Below, piece after piece: positions 11,079-23,411 of a DNA stretch of 64,000 bases. Made by a program: the position numbers and the translations under genes. The notes under the pieces were generated by a model. The model saw only the letters and a program-made list of their open reading frames with translations. It was not told the origin of the DNA and made no database searches. Numbering within the stretch: position 1 is the stretch's first letter; every line of letters begins with the position of its first letter. The stretch covers positions 23,915,489-23,979,488 of the forward strand of contig OX344756.2 of the NCBI GenBank assembly GCA_947034885.2, read 5' to 3'. The DNA is from Thuidium tamariscinum (taxonomy: Eukaryota > Streptophyta > Bryopsida > Hypnales > Thuidiaceae).

Positions 11079-11994
11079 CCCGTGAAGGACTGAAGTCCAC
11101 TCGAAGGACAGTTGGAATTTTCAGCATGCTAGTGTGACCTAGATTTTTGCTATGATTTTCTGAAAACTTTTTTGAAGATAGGGAATCAGATTAGCTTCCC
11201 AAAAACATAATTTTTATTCCAATGGGTACGTGGAAGCAAAAGTTATGCCATTCTAAGTGCAAAAAATAGTTAACTGGGCCAAAAATATATATGTATACAT
11301 TTTTTTTAATTTTTAATTTCTTTTCTCAAACATTATGTTCTGTTCCACATTTGAAGCTTTGGTTCATTTCATTTGGATTAACAATGAAAAACTTATGGAC
11401 AATCTTGTAATTTGGGCAATGTAAGCACCTTCTTCAAAAAATAACACATACAATTAATTTTTCAATGCAATTTTACAAATTACTCAGATTTTCTTTTTTA
11501 TAGGGTTCAGGATGTTTGCAAGAACAAGCTCACGAATTGGATCATGGTTTTTCAATGACATCTTAAACTTCCTGAGAACTTAGTTTTTTGTTCAATTTTG
11601 GATCTACTTCTACTTAACAATTTTTTAATGAATGGAAATCAAATTTTGTTTCATTAGAATTTCTTTCCCTAATTCTCAACTCAAATATTCAACATAAAAT
11701 ATTTTAACTTCATGGTCTATAGTGCAAAAAAATTAAACAAATGGCAGTCGAAGTCATTTGAAATTGCAAGTCAGAGTTCAAAAAAACTTTTTTTTCTAAC
11801 TTTGAATGCTAATTTGTTTCAATCTGTGCAATCAAACTTCATGAAATTTTGAAGACATGATCTCCAACAAGTAATTTATAAGATCTTTTGGTTACATTTT
11901 AAGGAAATTATTTTTATGGTTTCTTCGGGTGGAAGCAGCAGACATCGCAGTTCCAAGAGGTTTAGAAGGCAGAGAATGCCTTAGTCCTCTCGGG
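11079..11994. mobile_element. TTAA element, CCCCTAAAGG family (member C1, decayed right end)
   Basis: The left end is TTAA followed by CCCGTGAAGGACTGAAG. The complement of the right end reads CCCGAGAGGACTAAGG, and the flanking TTAA on that side has been lost (attcaa). The 916-bp length matches the other family members. It is an older copy. Confidence 0.6.
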
Positions 11995-12752
11995 ATTCAA
12001 GCTTAATAAATAAGTTCTTCTATCCTTTTCTTCTCCTACTTTTTTTCCAAAGTACAATGTACCACAGAGATTCGAAGCCCACAACATTAAAAAAACGCAA
12101 AGTATCTTCTTATACAGAATCTTCAATAGAAGAAGTATAGTCAATACATTTCAAGATTATTTTCACAAAGCCAAACTTAGACTTTCAAAAGAATTTTATA
12201 TAAAATAAAAATTCATTAAAAGAAGAACTTCCTTTTACTTCAAAACTATGCAAATACCAAATTTTGGTCGCTTTCGCTTTCAACTTTCAAGATAATCAAA
12301 GTGTTCCGTTTTTGAAAATGTTAAATGAGCTATATGATTTTTTTGAAATTTTGATCTATTTTCAATGTCAATTGCGCTCTAATTAAGAAAGAAATATAGT
12401 TCTCTTTAGATCGTGTTTTAAAAGTGTATTGTACTGTGTTGACCTAAAGAATTCTTTTTACTTTTTGAGATGATTTTGTTTTCAATATAATATTCTCTTC
12501 ACTTTCACTTCATTAACTTCCATAAAAACAACAAACTCTTCTAGTTAGTTACAAGTTCGCATTTAAGGACTTATAGGCTTTAAAAACATCTAAATTGCGT
12601 AAACCCGACGAAGTTCTTGTGGGCACTAAGTGTTTTATGAATTCCATTGAATTTTTACATGTTCTAGAAGATTTCAATTACTCATCCGAGAAATCCTATT
12701 AAGTATTTCCAGAAATCATGATTTCTGTAACCGTGGCAATCATGTACTTTGA
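11995..12752. other. Spacer between two TTAA elements
   Basis: AT-rich DNA without a supported gene, lying between members C1 and C2 of the TTAA family. I see nothing else in it. Confidence 0.4.
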
Positions 12753-13693
12753 CCCTTGAAGTTTTTTCACGATATTTTCACCAAAAATGCTCCGAAACTA
12801 CCATTTCTAATACAAGTGCAATTTTTTTAAAACACATTTTCGACTCATCTAACCGTAGGATCTTGTAGTAAGGTAGTTTGTAAACATGTGGAAAAAATTT
12901 CAGAAATTTTCACCGTGTAGATTGCAAGATATAAGCGTTTGAATTGACAAAAATTGTTTTTTTATCCCTGCGACAATCTGGGCAGCTGCACTTCACAAGG
13001 TCATATTTGTGTGGAAAAAATTTCAAAATGGTGGTTACTCTTTGAATTCATACTTCAATGCAAGTTGGCTACATTCTCAAAAAATTTCACACCATTTGGA
13101 ATTGTACGACATATAGGAAAAAATAAGTAAGTAGAAAGAAGTAAAAAATGAGCCAAAATACTAAATTGTGAACATTTTATTCATGGAATTGAAAATTTTC
13201 AATCCCAATGGTTAAAATGTTGTAATAAACAATCTACACCTTCTGTTTTTATTTTTTTTCAAAAATATGTAAAATTGAATTAAATGAAGAATTTCAAACT
13301 TTTTTTGTATTGTAGAGATTCTTTAACTGACCGCAAACTACCGCAAACTCAAAATCTTCATAACTTTTGACTCATTGATCGCAATGAGTCAATTCAAAGC
13401 TTTCCATGTCTGTATAAACCTAAAGAACCAATTTCAAATTTCACTTTTTAAGAAAAAGTTTTTTTGAATAAGTTTTTCCATCTGCCCGGGCTGCCTACCA
13501 AGTAAAGAAAACAACATATCCTATCATAGCTTTTTAACCATGAAGTCAAAAGTTATGAAAATTGTTGGGCCTTAAAGCTACTTTTTGAACACACATTGTA
13601 TTAAAATTTCAAAGGAAAAAAATAAAAATTCCATCCGTAGTGAGCTGCCCAAAAAATTTATAATCTCAGAAAATGTTGTTTAGGCTTTAGGGG
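12753..13693. mobile_element. TTAA element, CCCCTAAAGG family (member C2)
   Basis: The right end is intact (complement CCCCTAAAGCCTA, then TTAA at 13,694-13,697). The left end is decayed, CCCTTGAAG after TTGA. The interior is a close relative of the reverse complement of member B, sharing taaccgtaggatcttgtag and the gattgcaagata block. The length is about 941 bp. Confidence 0.65.
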
Positions 13694-13697
13694 TTAA

Positions 13698-14981
13698 AAT
13701 ATTCAGAAATGTTCATTGGACATCGAACTACTATTTTTTTTCATTGTTCTTCATCCTTATGTTTGCACACACTCAACTCAATTCCACAATTAATTTCTTA
13801 CATTTTATGACATACTCTTTCAACTAACTTTTCATAGAATTTTCCTTCCATTCTTCTTCAAAAACTCGCATAAAAAAAATTTCCCTTTAAAATATCTACA
13901 TTCTCTATGAAGTCCATGACATGTACTTCCATCTTTGTTTATTATTTTTAATTTTTTAGGCTACATATCTACATCCAAAATGACAAAAAATTGAGTTCTC
14001 TACAAATATGCTTGAAATGAGTGTTTCAAGATTATTCCTTTGAAGGGTCAACCGTGGGACGCACCCACGTCCCATTTTTGGACAATAAATACATTCTAAA
14101 TTCACTTTTCTGTCTTCTTAATGCTTGGATGGAAGTCATCTTCATTTTCAGAATTTTTTTATCACGTGTCTATTCTATCCAAGGGTTGGATTTGGTATAC
14201 CTAAAGTATACAACTTTCCAAATTTACAAATGTGTAAGTATATCGAGTGCTTAACTTCCATTGATAGTAGTTCAAAACCTAATTTGAACAATTGAAAAAC
14301 TAAAATTGAAGAACAAAAAAATTCAAAAAATCACCTCATGAAGATAACCTCATTTCAAAACAAACTCACACATGTTTCACTTCAAAAATGACAATATTAT
14401 ACACATAATTGAATTTTGAAGGAACTATGAAATTTTCTTTTTAGAATTTGTAAAGAAATATTTTTGAAAGCATTTGGGAGCCCTAATCTAACTTTGTAGA
14501 ATGACAATAAAGTTCAAAATTTATAATTTTCTTTTATATCACAATGTCAAAATATACTTTCAAATAAGACTTTATAATAATTCTTTCGAAATCATCAATT
14601 CTGGACATGATTCGAGACAATGCTTTTTTTTCTTGTGATGCTAGGCAAAATTGCACCAAATTTTTGGACTTGGCACCAAGCCTATAGGAAGAAATAAATA
14701 AAACTTTGGATGAAATTGCGAATGAATTTTACATTTTCTTAAAATATGATGAAATCACAAAATAATGGATGAAAATAAAATGATAGATATATATTACATG
14801 CTAATATGATATTTTACATTCAATACATGGATGAATGTTGAGATTTGGAGCTTCACAATACAATGAAATATTTCCACTTCGACATTTTTCATGAAATGAA
14901 AAAAAGAAACACTGATTCCAGATGCTCTTGATTTAATAGACTGGAATAAGATAATAAAGAAGAAAAAATAAAAAATAAAAA
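13698..14981. other. Gene-free AT-rich stretch
   Basis: No gene or element boundary is supported. A short hairpin (tgggacg/cgtccca with a 6-base loop) lies near 14,053-14,073. The small ORF at 14,021-14,254 has no recognisable content. Confidence 0.4.
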
Positions 14982-15003
14982 TTGTCCCCAAGACTCACCT
15001 CTT

Positions 15004-15029
15004 CGACCCCGCGCAGCTGCGCGGGGTCG
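15004..15029. repeat. Perfect 26-bp palindrome
   Basis: The sequence centred on agct, with arms cgaccccgcgcag and its exact complement, reads identically on both strands over 26 bases. It is very GC-rich and marks the abrupt switch from AT-rich DNA to a GC-rich stretch. Confidence 0.9.
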
Positions 15030-16150
15030 GACAAGGATTCCCGTCCCCTCTGTCGCTGCGGTCTTGGGCTCCTCCTCTCCCACGCGGCTGGTCTTCTTCT
15101 CCGGTCGTGCCCATCCTCTCCTTTGTTCCTCGTCAGTCTTCGGCCGCGCTACCTGCCTGCCTGGTCACGGCCGTACCTTCCCGGCTCAAGACGCCTCGCA
15201 CTCCGTTGCTGCGCCACAGGAATCTCCCTCACCCTGCTTCGCTCTTGGTGCGCTCACAAGCTGATGCTCCAAGGTAATTACATCGTCTAATCTAAATGTG
15301 ACTGAAGTTGTTGTTTACATAGTTTTGAGAGTTAGGATAAGATTGTGGTCTTTGATCTTTCAAACATCACCTTTGTATGGAAGTGAGATTTGCAATTAGG
15401 GTTCCGTGTTAAGTCTGGATCGCACGGCTGTTCAAGTAGTCGTTGTAAGTGGAGTACCGTAGTTGCGGTTTAGGCTTTGGTGTCGGAGATTGCAACTGAA
15501 AATTAGAGTGGGTTTAGCCTGGTTTCGAAAACATTTTTCCTCGGATGCTTTGGCTCAGTGCGTAGCGACCCAACTCCAGTCCCGCAAGCTGGCTCCGTTA
15601 CTGGAAACCATTTCAGAATCCATGGAATCCTGTGGAGATCTCAATAACTGATGTTTAACTAGATGCTGCACTGTTGCCCATATACACACGACCTTCACAG
15701 AGTTTTTGGTTCACAAGCCCGTTTACAAGGGAATCTCGAACTTGCTCTGCGTTACTGACTGCGATTCTTGTCCTTTCTGATCCGTCGTTGATTCCCGGGG
15801 TGCGTTCCGACGCAACCTCAGTCCCACAAGCTGGCTCTGTGCGCCGCGACCGAAACTCAGTCCCCGAAGCTGGCTCCATGCGCCGCCACCCAACCTCGGT
15901 GCCGTAAGCTGCCTCCGTGCACCCCGACCCAACCTCAGTACGCCCTAAAGTCTCCTTTTCCAGAGACCACCGCTCCAGTGCGTCTCCTCACCCTTGCTTT
16001 TCCGTGTCTTCACAGGTTTTCCAAAAATGGCAAGTAGGCGCCCACGCGGTATCGCAGCCTCATGCTTGGAGCATCCGAAGGTTTGAAAAGGTTCACAATC
16101 ACAGAAGACCTCCCGCTAGATCGGAAAAGTTTTTAGCTTTTTTTTAACAG
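15030..16150. other. GC-rich stretch, gene remnant or promoter-like region
   Basis: Base composition rises sharply compared with both sides. Short open frames exist on both strands (for example 14,982-15,290 and 15,674-15,907 on plus), but none shows a known domain. A possible splice donor (caag/gtaatt) follows the first. The stretch could be a captured gene fragment or the 5' end of a dead gene. I do not assign a function. Confidence 0.35.
15800..15955. repeat. 39-bp tandem repeat, four diverged units
   Basis: Four consecutive 39-base units start at 15,800, 15,839, 15,878 and 15,917, each of the form gtgcgyyscgacccaacctc followed by agtcccryaagctggctcc. A fifth, isolated unit lies at 15,558-15,596. 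Since 39 is a multiple of three the repeat keeps frame, reading as 13-residue repeats (VRSDATSVPQAGS and variants), but a stop in unit three closes the plus-strand frame. Confidence 0.8.
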
Positions 16151-16767
16151 GCATTACACTCACATATTGTAGTCCTGCCTGTAGCCAAAACCTTACTTCC
16201 AAGAACATGCAAGGCACCAGATGTCCTCGACTTCTTCTTCCTCATCACCAAGTCCGAAAATATCGTTTGCAACAAATATTGTCAGTGCGAATGCGTCTGT
16301 AGTTTGAGATTACTTAAGGTTTGCCTTACTTAGATATTGCCCAATAGTCAAGTTCACCTAAAACCAACACAAATCCTGAAGTGAAGTTGATATACATTCT
16401 CAAAATCAGTTTATGCTTCTCCAGCAAATTTTGAGAGTGTCACATTGAGGTTTGCACTTCAAGAAAGATAGTGCTTTCGAAACACACCTGGCCATGGACA
16501 TTGGTAATTTAATGTCAATGTAACACTAGTGGTCTGATCACGGAAATCGGGGATGGAGGAGTGCGGCCCTGGAAATGGCGGAGCGGAGGGGGAGACTGGT
16601 CTCTGCTCTTTTAGTCTGATGTTGTTTGGAAATAAATCCTTTGCTTGCTTTATCCATGTCTACTAGTATCTCTTTGTGAAGCTTATGTTTGCCTGACAGC
16701 CAACTCGATGAGATACTACCAACTCGATGAGACGTTCAGGCCATTCTTTAATTCAATCCAAAACAGA
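16151..16767. other. Intergenic stretch left of the piggyBac pair
   Basis: No gene is supported. A small direct repeat (ccaactcgatgaga twice) lies near 16,700-16,730. The last bases before the transposon are aaaacaga followed by the TTAA target. Confidence 0.4.
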
Positions 16768-16771
16768 TTAA

Positions 16772-19700
16772 CCCTTAAATGACCCTGTGATTTCTGGGTG
16801 AAGCACGCGTCCTCAGAGAAGCTTATAGATCCGGAATTTCTGGAATTATTTGCTGCATGTTTTGGTGTACGTCACCGTACTGATTGAAACTAGGGTCTTC
16901 ACACGACATACAGAAAATTTTAGTCACAAATTTGGGTCCAAAACGACATCAAATTCAGGGGTGATTCGGGGGGTTTCTGGAGTCGTTGCAAGTAGTTTTC
17001 AGACCTCCGTTGCACTTCGAGAGCTCCTGCTAACTTATGAAGGCAAATATCAAGATGAAACTTGTTGCTTTTGGTAGGGCTCAAGATACTCTTTGCTTAT
17101 GCCAAAAAAAATTTTGGGATGAGACATCGTACATTGCCTGCGGAAAGGCTAAACTTACAGGTGTCAAACAAAGCCGATGCATGGAAAGCAGCTTCCGAAA
17201 TTTATTGAAAAAAATTGGGGATGATGAAGGGTGATCCGAACGGTGTGCATAAAGTCTGTGAATATACCCCATGCCCCAAAAAATTTCATACCAATCTAAC
17301 CGTGCATTTCACTGAAAATCAATTAGCAAAACAACGAAGCAGACAACCCGGAGAAGCGAAGGGTGGCTACGGCGGGAAGCTGCCGTGGCAGTTCACGATC
17401 GAACGAGAGACCCGCGCATAAGGTGTCCTGTCAATGGAACTTGGCGGGGTGGGTTTGCCAGATAAGCGCTCGTACTAACTGCTTCCCGCGCCCCCACTGC
17501 GCTAAACGCACGACAGTTACAAAGTCGCAACAAGATGGGCGGGCGTAGACACAGAGGACTAAATTCTCTCTGAAAATCAACATGGCTTCACAGTAAAAAA
17601 ACATGTGTATACACTTGCTCCAAAATTGAAGTAACCCACAACATCATTATGCAGAAAATTTCATCGCATTCATGACTGTTTCAAAAACATCGTTTATCTC
17701 TTCCAAAATCACGACTACTGATCATTCATGCCAATTCTAAATAGTTCTTCGACAAAATCATCTGAAAATGCTGAAGGTTGCTACCCTGAAATTCCTGCAA
17801 AAAAAACAAAAGGACACCTATCCAAACCTAACAGATGTCCTAACCAAACTCCGATAAAGACTCCGAACAACAAGGCTACCATGCTAGCGTGAAGGGAAAC
17901 ACACTCTACATCAAAATTGCAATCGCTGCAACCAAGCGTCCAACCCGCCTGTCCAACCCGCCTAAAAGTATCGATACTTGCCGCTGCACTCTCCGAAGCG
18001 TCCACTGGAAGAATTCATGACGGCCAGATTGCCAGCGACACTTCTCTTCACCGTCACACCTGAATTCGACCTGCAAGAAATTTTCATTTGAGAACTTTTG
18101 CAACATATTTGGGGATTGTATGAACCCTTATGAAACACTCTCCTTCGCACATATATGCGCCCCTACATCCTGGACAGATTCGTATCTGCTTTCTTCTGCA
18201 TATTACACATTTGGCACGAAGTCGTGAGTGCCTTGCGGAGTAGTGCAGTCCATGGTCAATCCGATTGAAGGAGGCAGCAGTTCGTCCAGGCACCACTTGA
18301 GGGTCACACAAATACGTTGCCACTTCATAATGGAATTCAACTCGAGAAACAACATGCTTCTGCCCGGTTGCGATTGCATGAGCCTTGTAGAGTATGTAGG
18401 CATTTCCCAAGCTAGAATCCAAGATAAATAGTAGCAAACGATGCCACCACTTGTGGCTGCGCAATTGAGCTGTATACTCCATACGGCATTGGTCTACTAG
18501 GTCAACCCCACGCATCATTTTCTGATACTCCACAGCTATTGGAGAAGTGTGGTACTGCCTTCTCCCCTCAAACTTCGTCCATCTATAGCACAATGTGCCT
18601 TTCTGAACTGGATCAGTGGATGTACTCAGAAGACATACGGGAATGCGATCATACCAAACTACCGCTGCCATGCGGCGAGAGCGGTGCATAAACACTATCA
18701 AGCCACCGCGGTCAGCAGATGCATGCGCAAAGGTTCCCAAATTGGGTGGCATCCCAGTTCTCTTTGGTAGAACCGTCCCAGTTGCATGGAAACCTTGCTG
18801 TAAGAGGTCATCGAAAAGATGCGGTGAAGTAAAGAATCTATCCGTAATTATAATGTGACCTAGTCCCTTGAGGTCTGATACCAAGTCTAGCACTACCTTA
18901 CGGCCAAGATCTTTTTCAGCCTTACTACCCTTCCGTCCAGTGTATACTTGCAAATTGTATACATATCTGGTCTCACTATCTGCACAACACCATACTTTGA
19001 TACCATATTTAATCGGTTTATTCTTCATGTATTGCTTTATATTGCACCTGTGGCCACTATAAGGGATCATTACTTCATCAACGCTAAGATAGCACTTACA
19101 GTTATACAATTGCTTAGAAATCAACACGAAGGACTCTACTAACCAACGAACCTTAGCTATCTTATCGTAATTTGGGTCAGCTTTATCTGTCACTAACGTG
19201 GAATTATCGACCAAATGGATGTTCCTACTAATCGCTTCAAAGCGAGCTCTTCGCATAGCAGCTTTGACCAAAGGACACCCAAAAAAGTTTCTTTGATCCC
19301 AGTACAAACGGTTGTTTGGAAGTTTCTTTAGTCCTAGCATTATACATACCCCAAACCAACACTTCAGTTCCTTCGGAGATAGGTCCTTCCAATTCAACCC
19401 TCCATTCGATTTCAATGGATTACGATACCTTAGTTGTCGAGCGTAGAGATTAGTTTGGTCACAAATTTTCGTCAATGTCTCTACTGACCAGAACTGATTG
19501 AAGAATTCATGCATGCTTATAGGGCGGCGGCTCATTCGACGAACAGGCCCGGGAGTTGGGCCTGTAAACGGATAGCGATCTGGTAAAAGAGTGGTATTGA
19601 GGTCCTCCCAATGAATAGGTGCGTAGCGGTCCTCAAACTCTAATGACTCAAAATCTATATCAGGTTGCGAAAGGATAGTATCATCTACGACTTCAGGATC

Positions 19701-22379
19701 ACTTCCCGCATCAGACACCATCCAGTCAGAATTACCTGAGTCCGAATTACCTTGCCAGTCCACAAAATCCGCCTCCCAGTCTGGATCGCTGCCTTCCTCG
19801 TCAATTCGGTGCACTCCATCATCGAAATAAGTGGGCAGGTTCAAAGTGAATGTGCAATCCGCAATTGCCTCTTCACTGCTAGTCATGAGTCCTTCTTGCC
19901 CTCTCGTCCGAGCAATAGATCCTTCGGCAACAACATATGGACCTTCTTCTGCAGTAGCAGATACACCTCCTTCGCCAGTTGTAGGAACATCCCCTTCCGC
20001 AGCAAGTACACAACTTTCCTTTGCAACGGCATGAGCCCCTAACACTCCGCCAAAATCCACTTTGTACATTTCAAAACCTGTAATGGTATGCACAAATTCA
20101 CGTAATACCTCCCCTAGAAGGAAGTTCTCTGATTCAGCAGTAGGACTCAAGCCCAAGACATGACACGGCACCCAGACATGAGTGGCAACCGTTGCGCTGG
20201 ATTGAAGTAGAGCCGCTTGAAGACCTCCAACATGCATACAAGCTCCTTCATCGCCGCAGGAATCGTACCAACCGAGGCTATCTCGCACTCTTCCAGAACT
20301 GCTTCGATCAGAGCTGACGGACATAGGCCGCTTCCCTTCACGGATCATGCGAAGACGCTGGGCACTCTCACATCCCGATCCAGGGGCTTCCTTACAATCT
20401 GCAAGCGGAGTCGTTACTTCAGCAGTGTTCATGTCGCCAAGTGAAACAACGTCTTCCTCTTCAGTGTCAGTGAGCCCCAAGGTATGCAACCCATGTCGCT
20501 CATCAGCCATTCGGAAAATCAAATTCCGACGCACATTCGTCCTTATGGGTCGAGGTGTCTGGTGATTCTCCACCTGAATTTGAGGCCGAATCCAACCCTC
20601 TGGCGTCCGAATGCCTTGGGGTGGAGCAACAGTTGCAGTCTTCCGAATCTTCTTGCCACGTCCCCGACCGCGTCCTCGACCTTGATCCCTCCCTCTCGGA
20701 ATCGCACTATCAAAATTGTGACCTTCAGTTGAAGGTGCAGGTAGTCCTTTACCTCTTCCGCGCCCTCCTCGTCCCTTCCGAATTACCTCCTCGCCCTCCG
20801 CAGATTGTCCCCCCCCCCTTCACATGCCCCATCCGCCCACCAAAATCATCATCCACGGAATTTTCATAGGGCAAGTGATTTACCCCTCTGCCCTCTTCCA
20901 CCTGGACTTGTTCGTCTACCATGTTTGCATTGCCCCTCTGCCGCCTGAATTGATTGCTTGTCTTCGGCTTGTTTCCAGCAAAACTCCCTTTTTCGACAAG
21001 GTCTGAATTTTGAGTGCCCAGTTGATTCATCGCTATCGGAAGACTTTGAATTGATGCGACATCCACCAATGCTTGCTGCCCGATTGCGAACAAGTCCAGC
21101 CTCCTTCGGTTGGGGTGGTGGCGCAATTGGGGGGACGAAGGGCTCGTTGGATTTTCGCACGGTCTCCCCTGCGACATGGGTGACTCTGCCGAATTCGGTC
21201 CTCCGAAGCTTGCCCCCTCCTGCGTCAGCTTCTTCAATCGCTCTCTCTCCTTCCGCTTCACCCGCCTTCTGCAAGTTGGAGAGCGGATGAGCAGCCTCCC
21301 CTGCGCTGCTACGCGGGCCGCCTCCTTGGCCGATAATTGGCCGCTCATCTTCGTCCGGCCAGACTTCTCTCGCAACGTGGAATACCTCGTCAAGAAAGTC
21401 ACGCCTCTTCTTCCAACCAAGGATGAAGGCGATATTGCTATAAAATAGAATTCGGAAATTCCTGGCCCTCACTACCTCAGGTAGACGATGAATTCTTTTG
21501 CAGCGGGGAAGCGACAACAAGTGCCTATCGTCTAACAAATTGAGGATCCGCTTCACCTGATTCTCTGTTGCCTCTATGCCTACAAGCCAAGCGTGAAGCA
21601 CAAGCGCTTGCTCAAGTCGAGAGGGAGGGAATTGACATTCAAAGGCGCTGCATAAATTCTCCATGGCGCAGAGTGCTCAATTCTATTGGCAGTACGCATG
21701 AAAGCAAAACTTCGAGGATGAGAAGTAGTGCGGAGTGAGAAAAAAATCGCAGACAATCCTTCAAAACCCGAACCCACTACCTGGATTGATGAGCCGCAAG
21801 CAATCCCCGCCTGACGGATTGTGACCTCGCCGCTTTCGCTTCCTCACGCGGTCGATTGTCGCCATCGCTACGGCACAGCCTTCTCCTCCCTCCCAATTTC
21901 CACTCCTCCCTCTCATATGTCCTACCTTGGATCCAAAGCTTGAGAACAACGACTTGCTGCAATTTGGACACAGTACGAAACCCTTGTCCTGCATTTCCGT
22001 TTTGAAAATTGTTTCCAAAGTGTCTCTGCAGCGCTCAAGCTCAAGCTGTGCAATAAAAAACAATATTTGCGTGGCGGGAACGCAATGTCATTGTCGACGG
22101 AACGCAACGGCCTTTCCCCGGGTCGTGCCACCTCGTACCCGAGTAAACATCTGAGCTGGCAAGGTCCCGCCAACCCTAACCAGGGACCCTCCCTACACAT
22201 TTTGCCCTACCCTAAATGAAATACACATCAGTTGTAAAATCTGATTGCACCTGTGGATTCCTCACTGTAAGCGCTTCAATTCTTATGTTTTCAACTTGGT
22301 CTAAAAAATTCCAGATTTTGCACTATTTAGCTTACAAAAAAGCTCGAGGACGTTTTCTGTCCCCAGGGTCATTTAAGGG
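16772..22379 (-). mobile_element. piggyBac-superfamily transposon, left copy
   Basis: The element is bounded by TTAA at 16,768-16,771 and 22,380-22,383 and has 16-bp inverted ends CCCTTAAATGACCCTG at both termini. The transposase gene runs leftwards. Both the TTAA duplication and CCC-starting ends are standard for piggyBac. It is a near-identical copy of the element at 22,697-28,303, so both moved recently or one arose from the other. Its transposase frame is broken by one extra base in a run of C on the plus strand near 20,809-20,818. Confidence 0.95.
18084..21664 (-). pseudogene. piggyBac transposase gene, frameshifted copy
   Basis: Read on the minus strand, this is the same gene as the intact copy at 23,412-26,991. 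A run of ten C residues (plus strand, about 20,809-20,818), against nine G in the sister copy, shifts the frame. The upstream piece (to 20,749) therefore ends early. The downstream piece (829 codons open from 20,573, first ATG at 20,510) still contains the complete catalytic core and the C-terminal finger. The catalytic domain could be translated from an internal ATG. One replacement (Ala for Val, base 20,401) and silent changes separate it from the sister. A sequencing or assembly error in the homopolymer cannot be excluded. Confidence 0.85.
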
Positions 22380-22383
22380 TTAA

Positions 22384-22692
22384 GGGAGGAGGTCCTACAA
22401 TGGATCATCTAAGGGCTGAAACAGAATTCCAGGGAAGTAAAACTTCTAGAAATATTCTTCAGCAAATTTTCCTTGAAAGACAAGTAGAATTGACATCTAA
22501 CCCAATTTGTTTCATATTTTTTGGAGCTTTGTGGAATTAGTTATCAAATTTTGAAGTTGAAGTGGCATAGGGCTCTAAAATGGAGCATTGCCTAAAATGT
22601 ACACAGTTTTTACACCACTGAAGGCTATGAAAAAGAAACACGTACAAACTGTCTACATCTAAGATAGGGCTCCATTTTTAGGACCTCCTCCC
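22384..22692. mobile_element. MITE M1, copy 1 (spacer of the palindrome)
   Basis: The 309-bp sequence starts GGGAGGAGGTCCTA and ends with its inverse TAGGACCTCCTCCC, and is flanked by TTAA on both sides. Its reverse complement aligns along its length with 33,778-34,100, sharing a block such as cttcaacttcaaaatttgat. It has no ORF. TTAA and GGG-starting ends leave the superfamily open. It lies exactly between the 5' ends of the two piggyBac elements. Confidence 0.85.
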
Positions 22693-23411
22693 TTAACCCT
22701 TAAATGACCCTGGGGACAGAAAACGTCCTCGAGCTTTTTTGTAAGCTAAATAGTGCAAAATCTGGAATTTTTTAGACCAAGTTGAAAACATAAGAATTGA
22801 AGCGCTTACAGTGAGGAATCCACAGGTGCAATCAGATTTTACAACTGATGTGTATTTCATTTAGGGTAGGGCAAAATGTGTAGGGAGGGTCCCTGGTTAG
22901 GGTTGGCGGGACCTTGCCAGCTCAGATGTTTACTCGGGTACGAGGTGGCACGACCCGGGGAAAGGCCGTTGCGTTCCGTCGACAATGACATTGCGTTCCC
23001 GCCACGCAAATATTGTTTTTTATTGCACAGCTTGAGCTTGAGCGCTGCAGAGACACTTTGGAAACAATTTTCAAAACGGAAATGCAGGACAAGGGTTTCG
23101 TACTGTGTCCAAATTGCAGCAAGTCGTTGTTCTCAAGCTTTGGATCCAAGGTAGGACATATGAGAGGGAGGAGTGGAAATTGGGAGGGAGGAGAAGGCTG
23201 TGCCGTAGCGATGGCGACAATCGACCGCGTGAGGAAGCGAAAGCGGCGAGGTCACAATCCGTCAGGCGGGGATTGCTTGCGGCTCATCAATCCAGGTAGT
23301 GGGTTCGGGTTTTGAAGGATTGTCTGCGATTTTTTTCTCACTCCGCACTACTTCTCATCCTCGAAGTTTTGCTTTCATGCGTACTGCCAATAGAATTGAG
23401 CACTCTGCGCC

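Noticed and set aside
22200-22900. Assembly artefact as sole explanation of the palindrome
   Set aside because: The arms differ by several bases and by outer flanks, and the centre is a real MITE with a second copy in the window. An artefact is possible but not the simplest reading.
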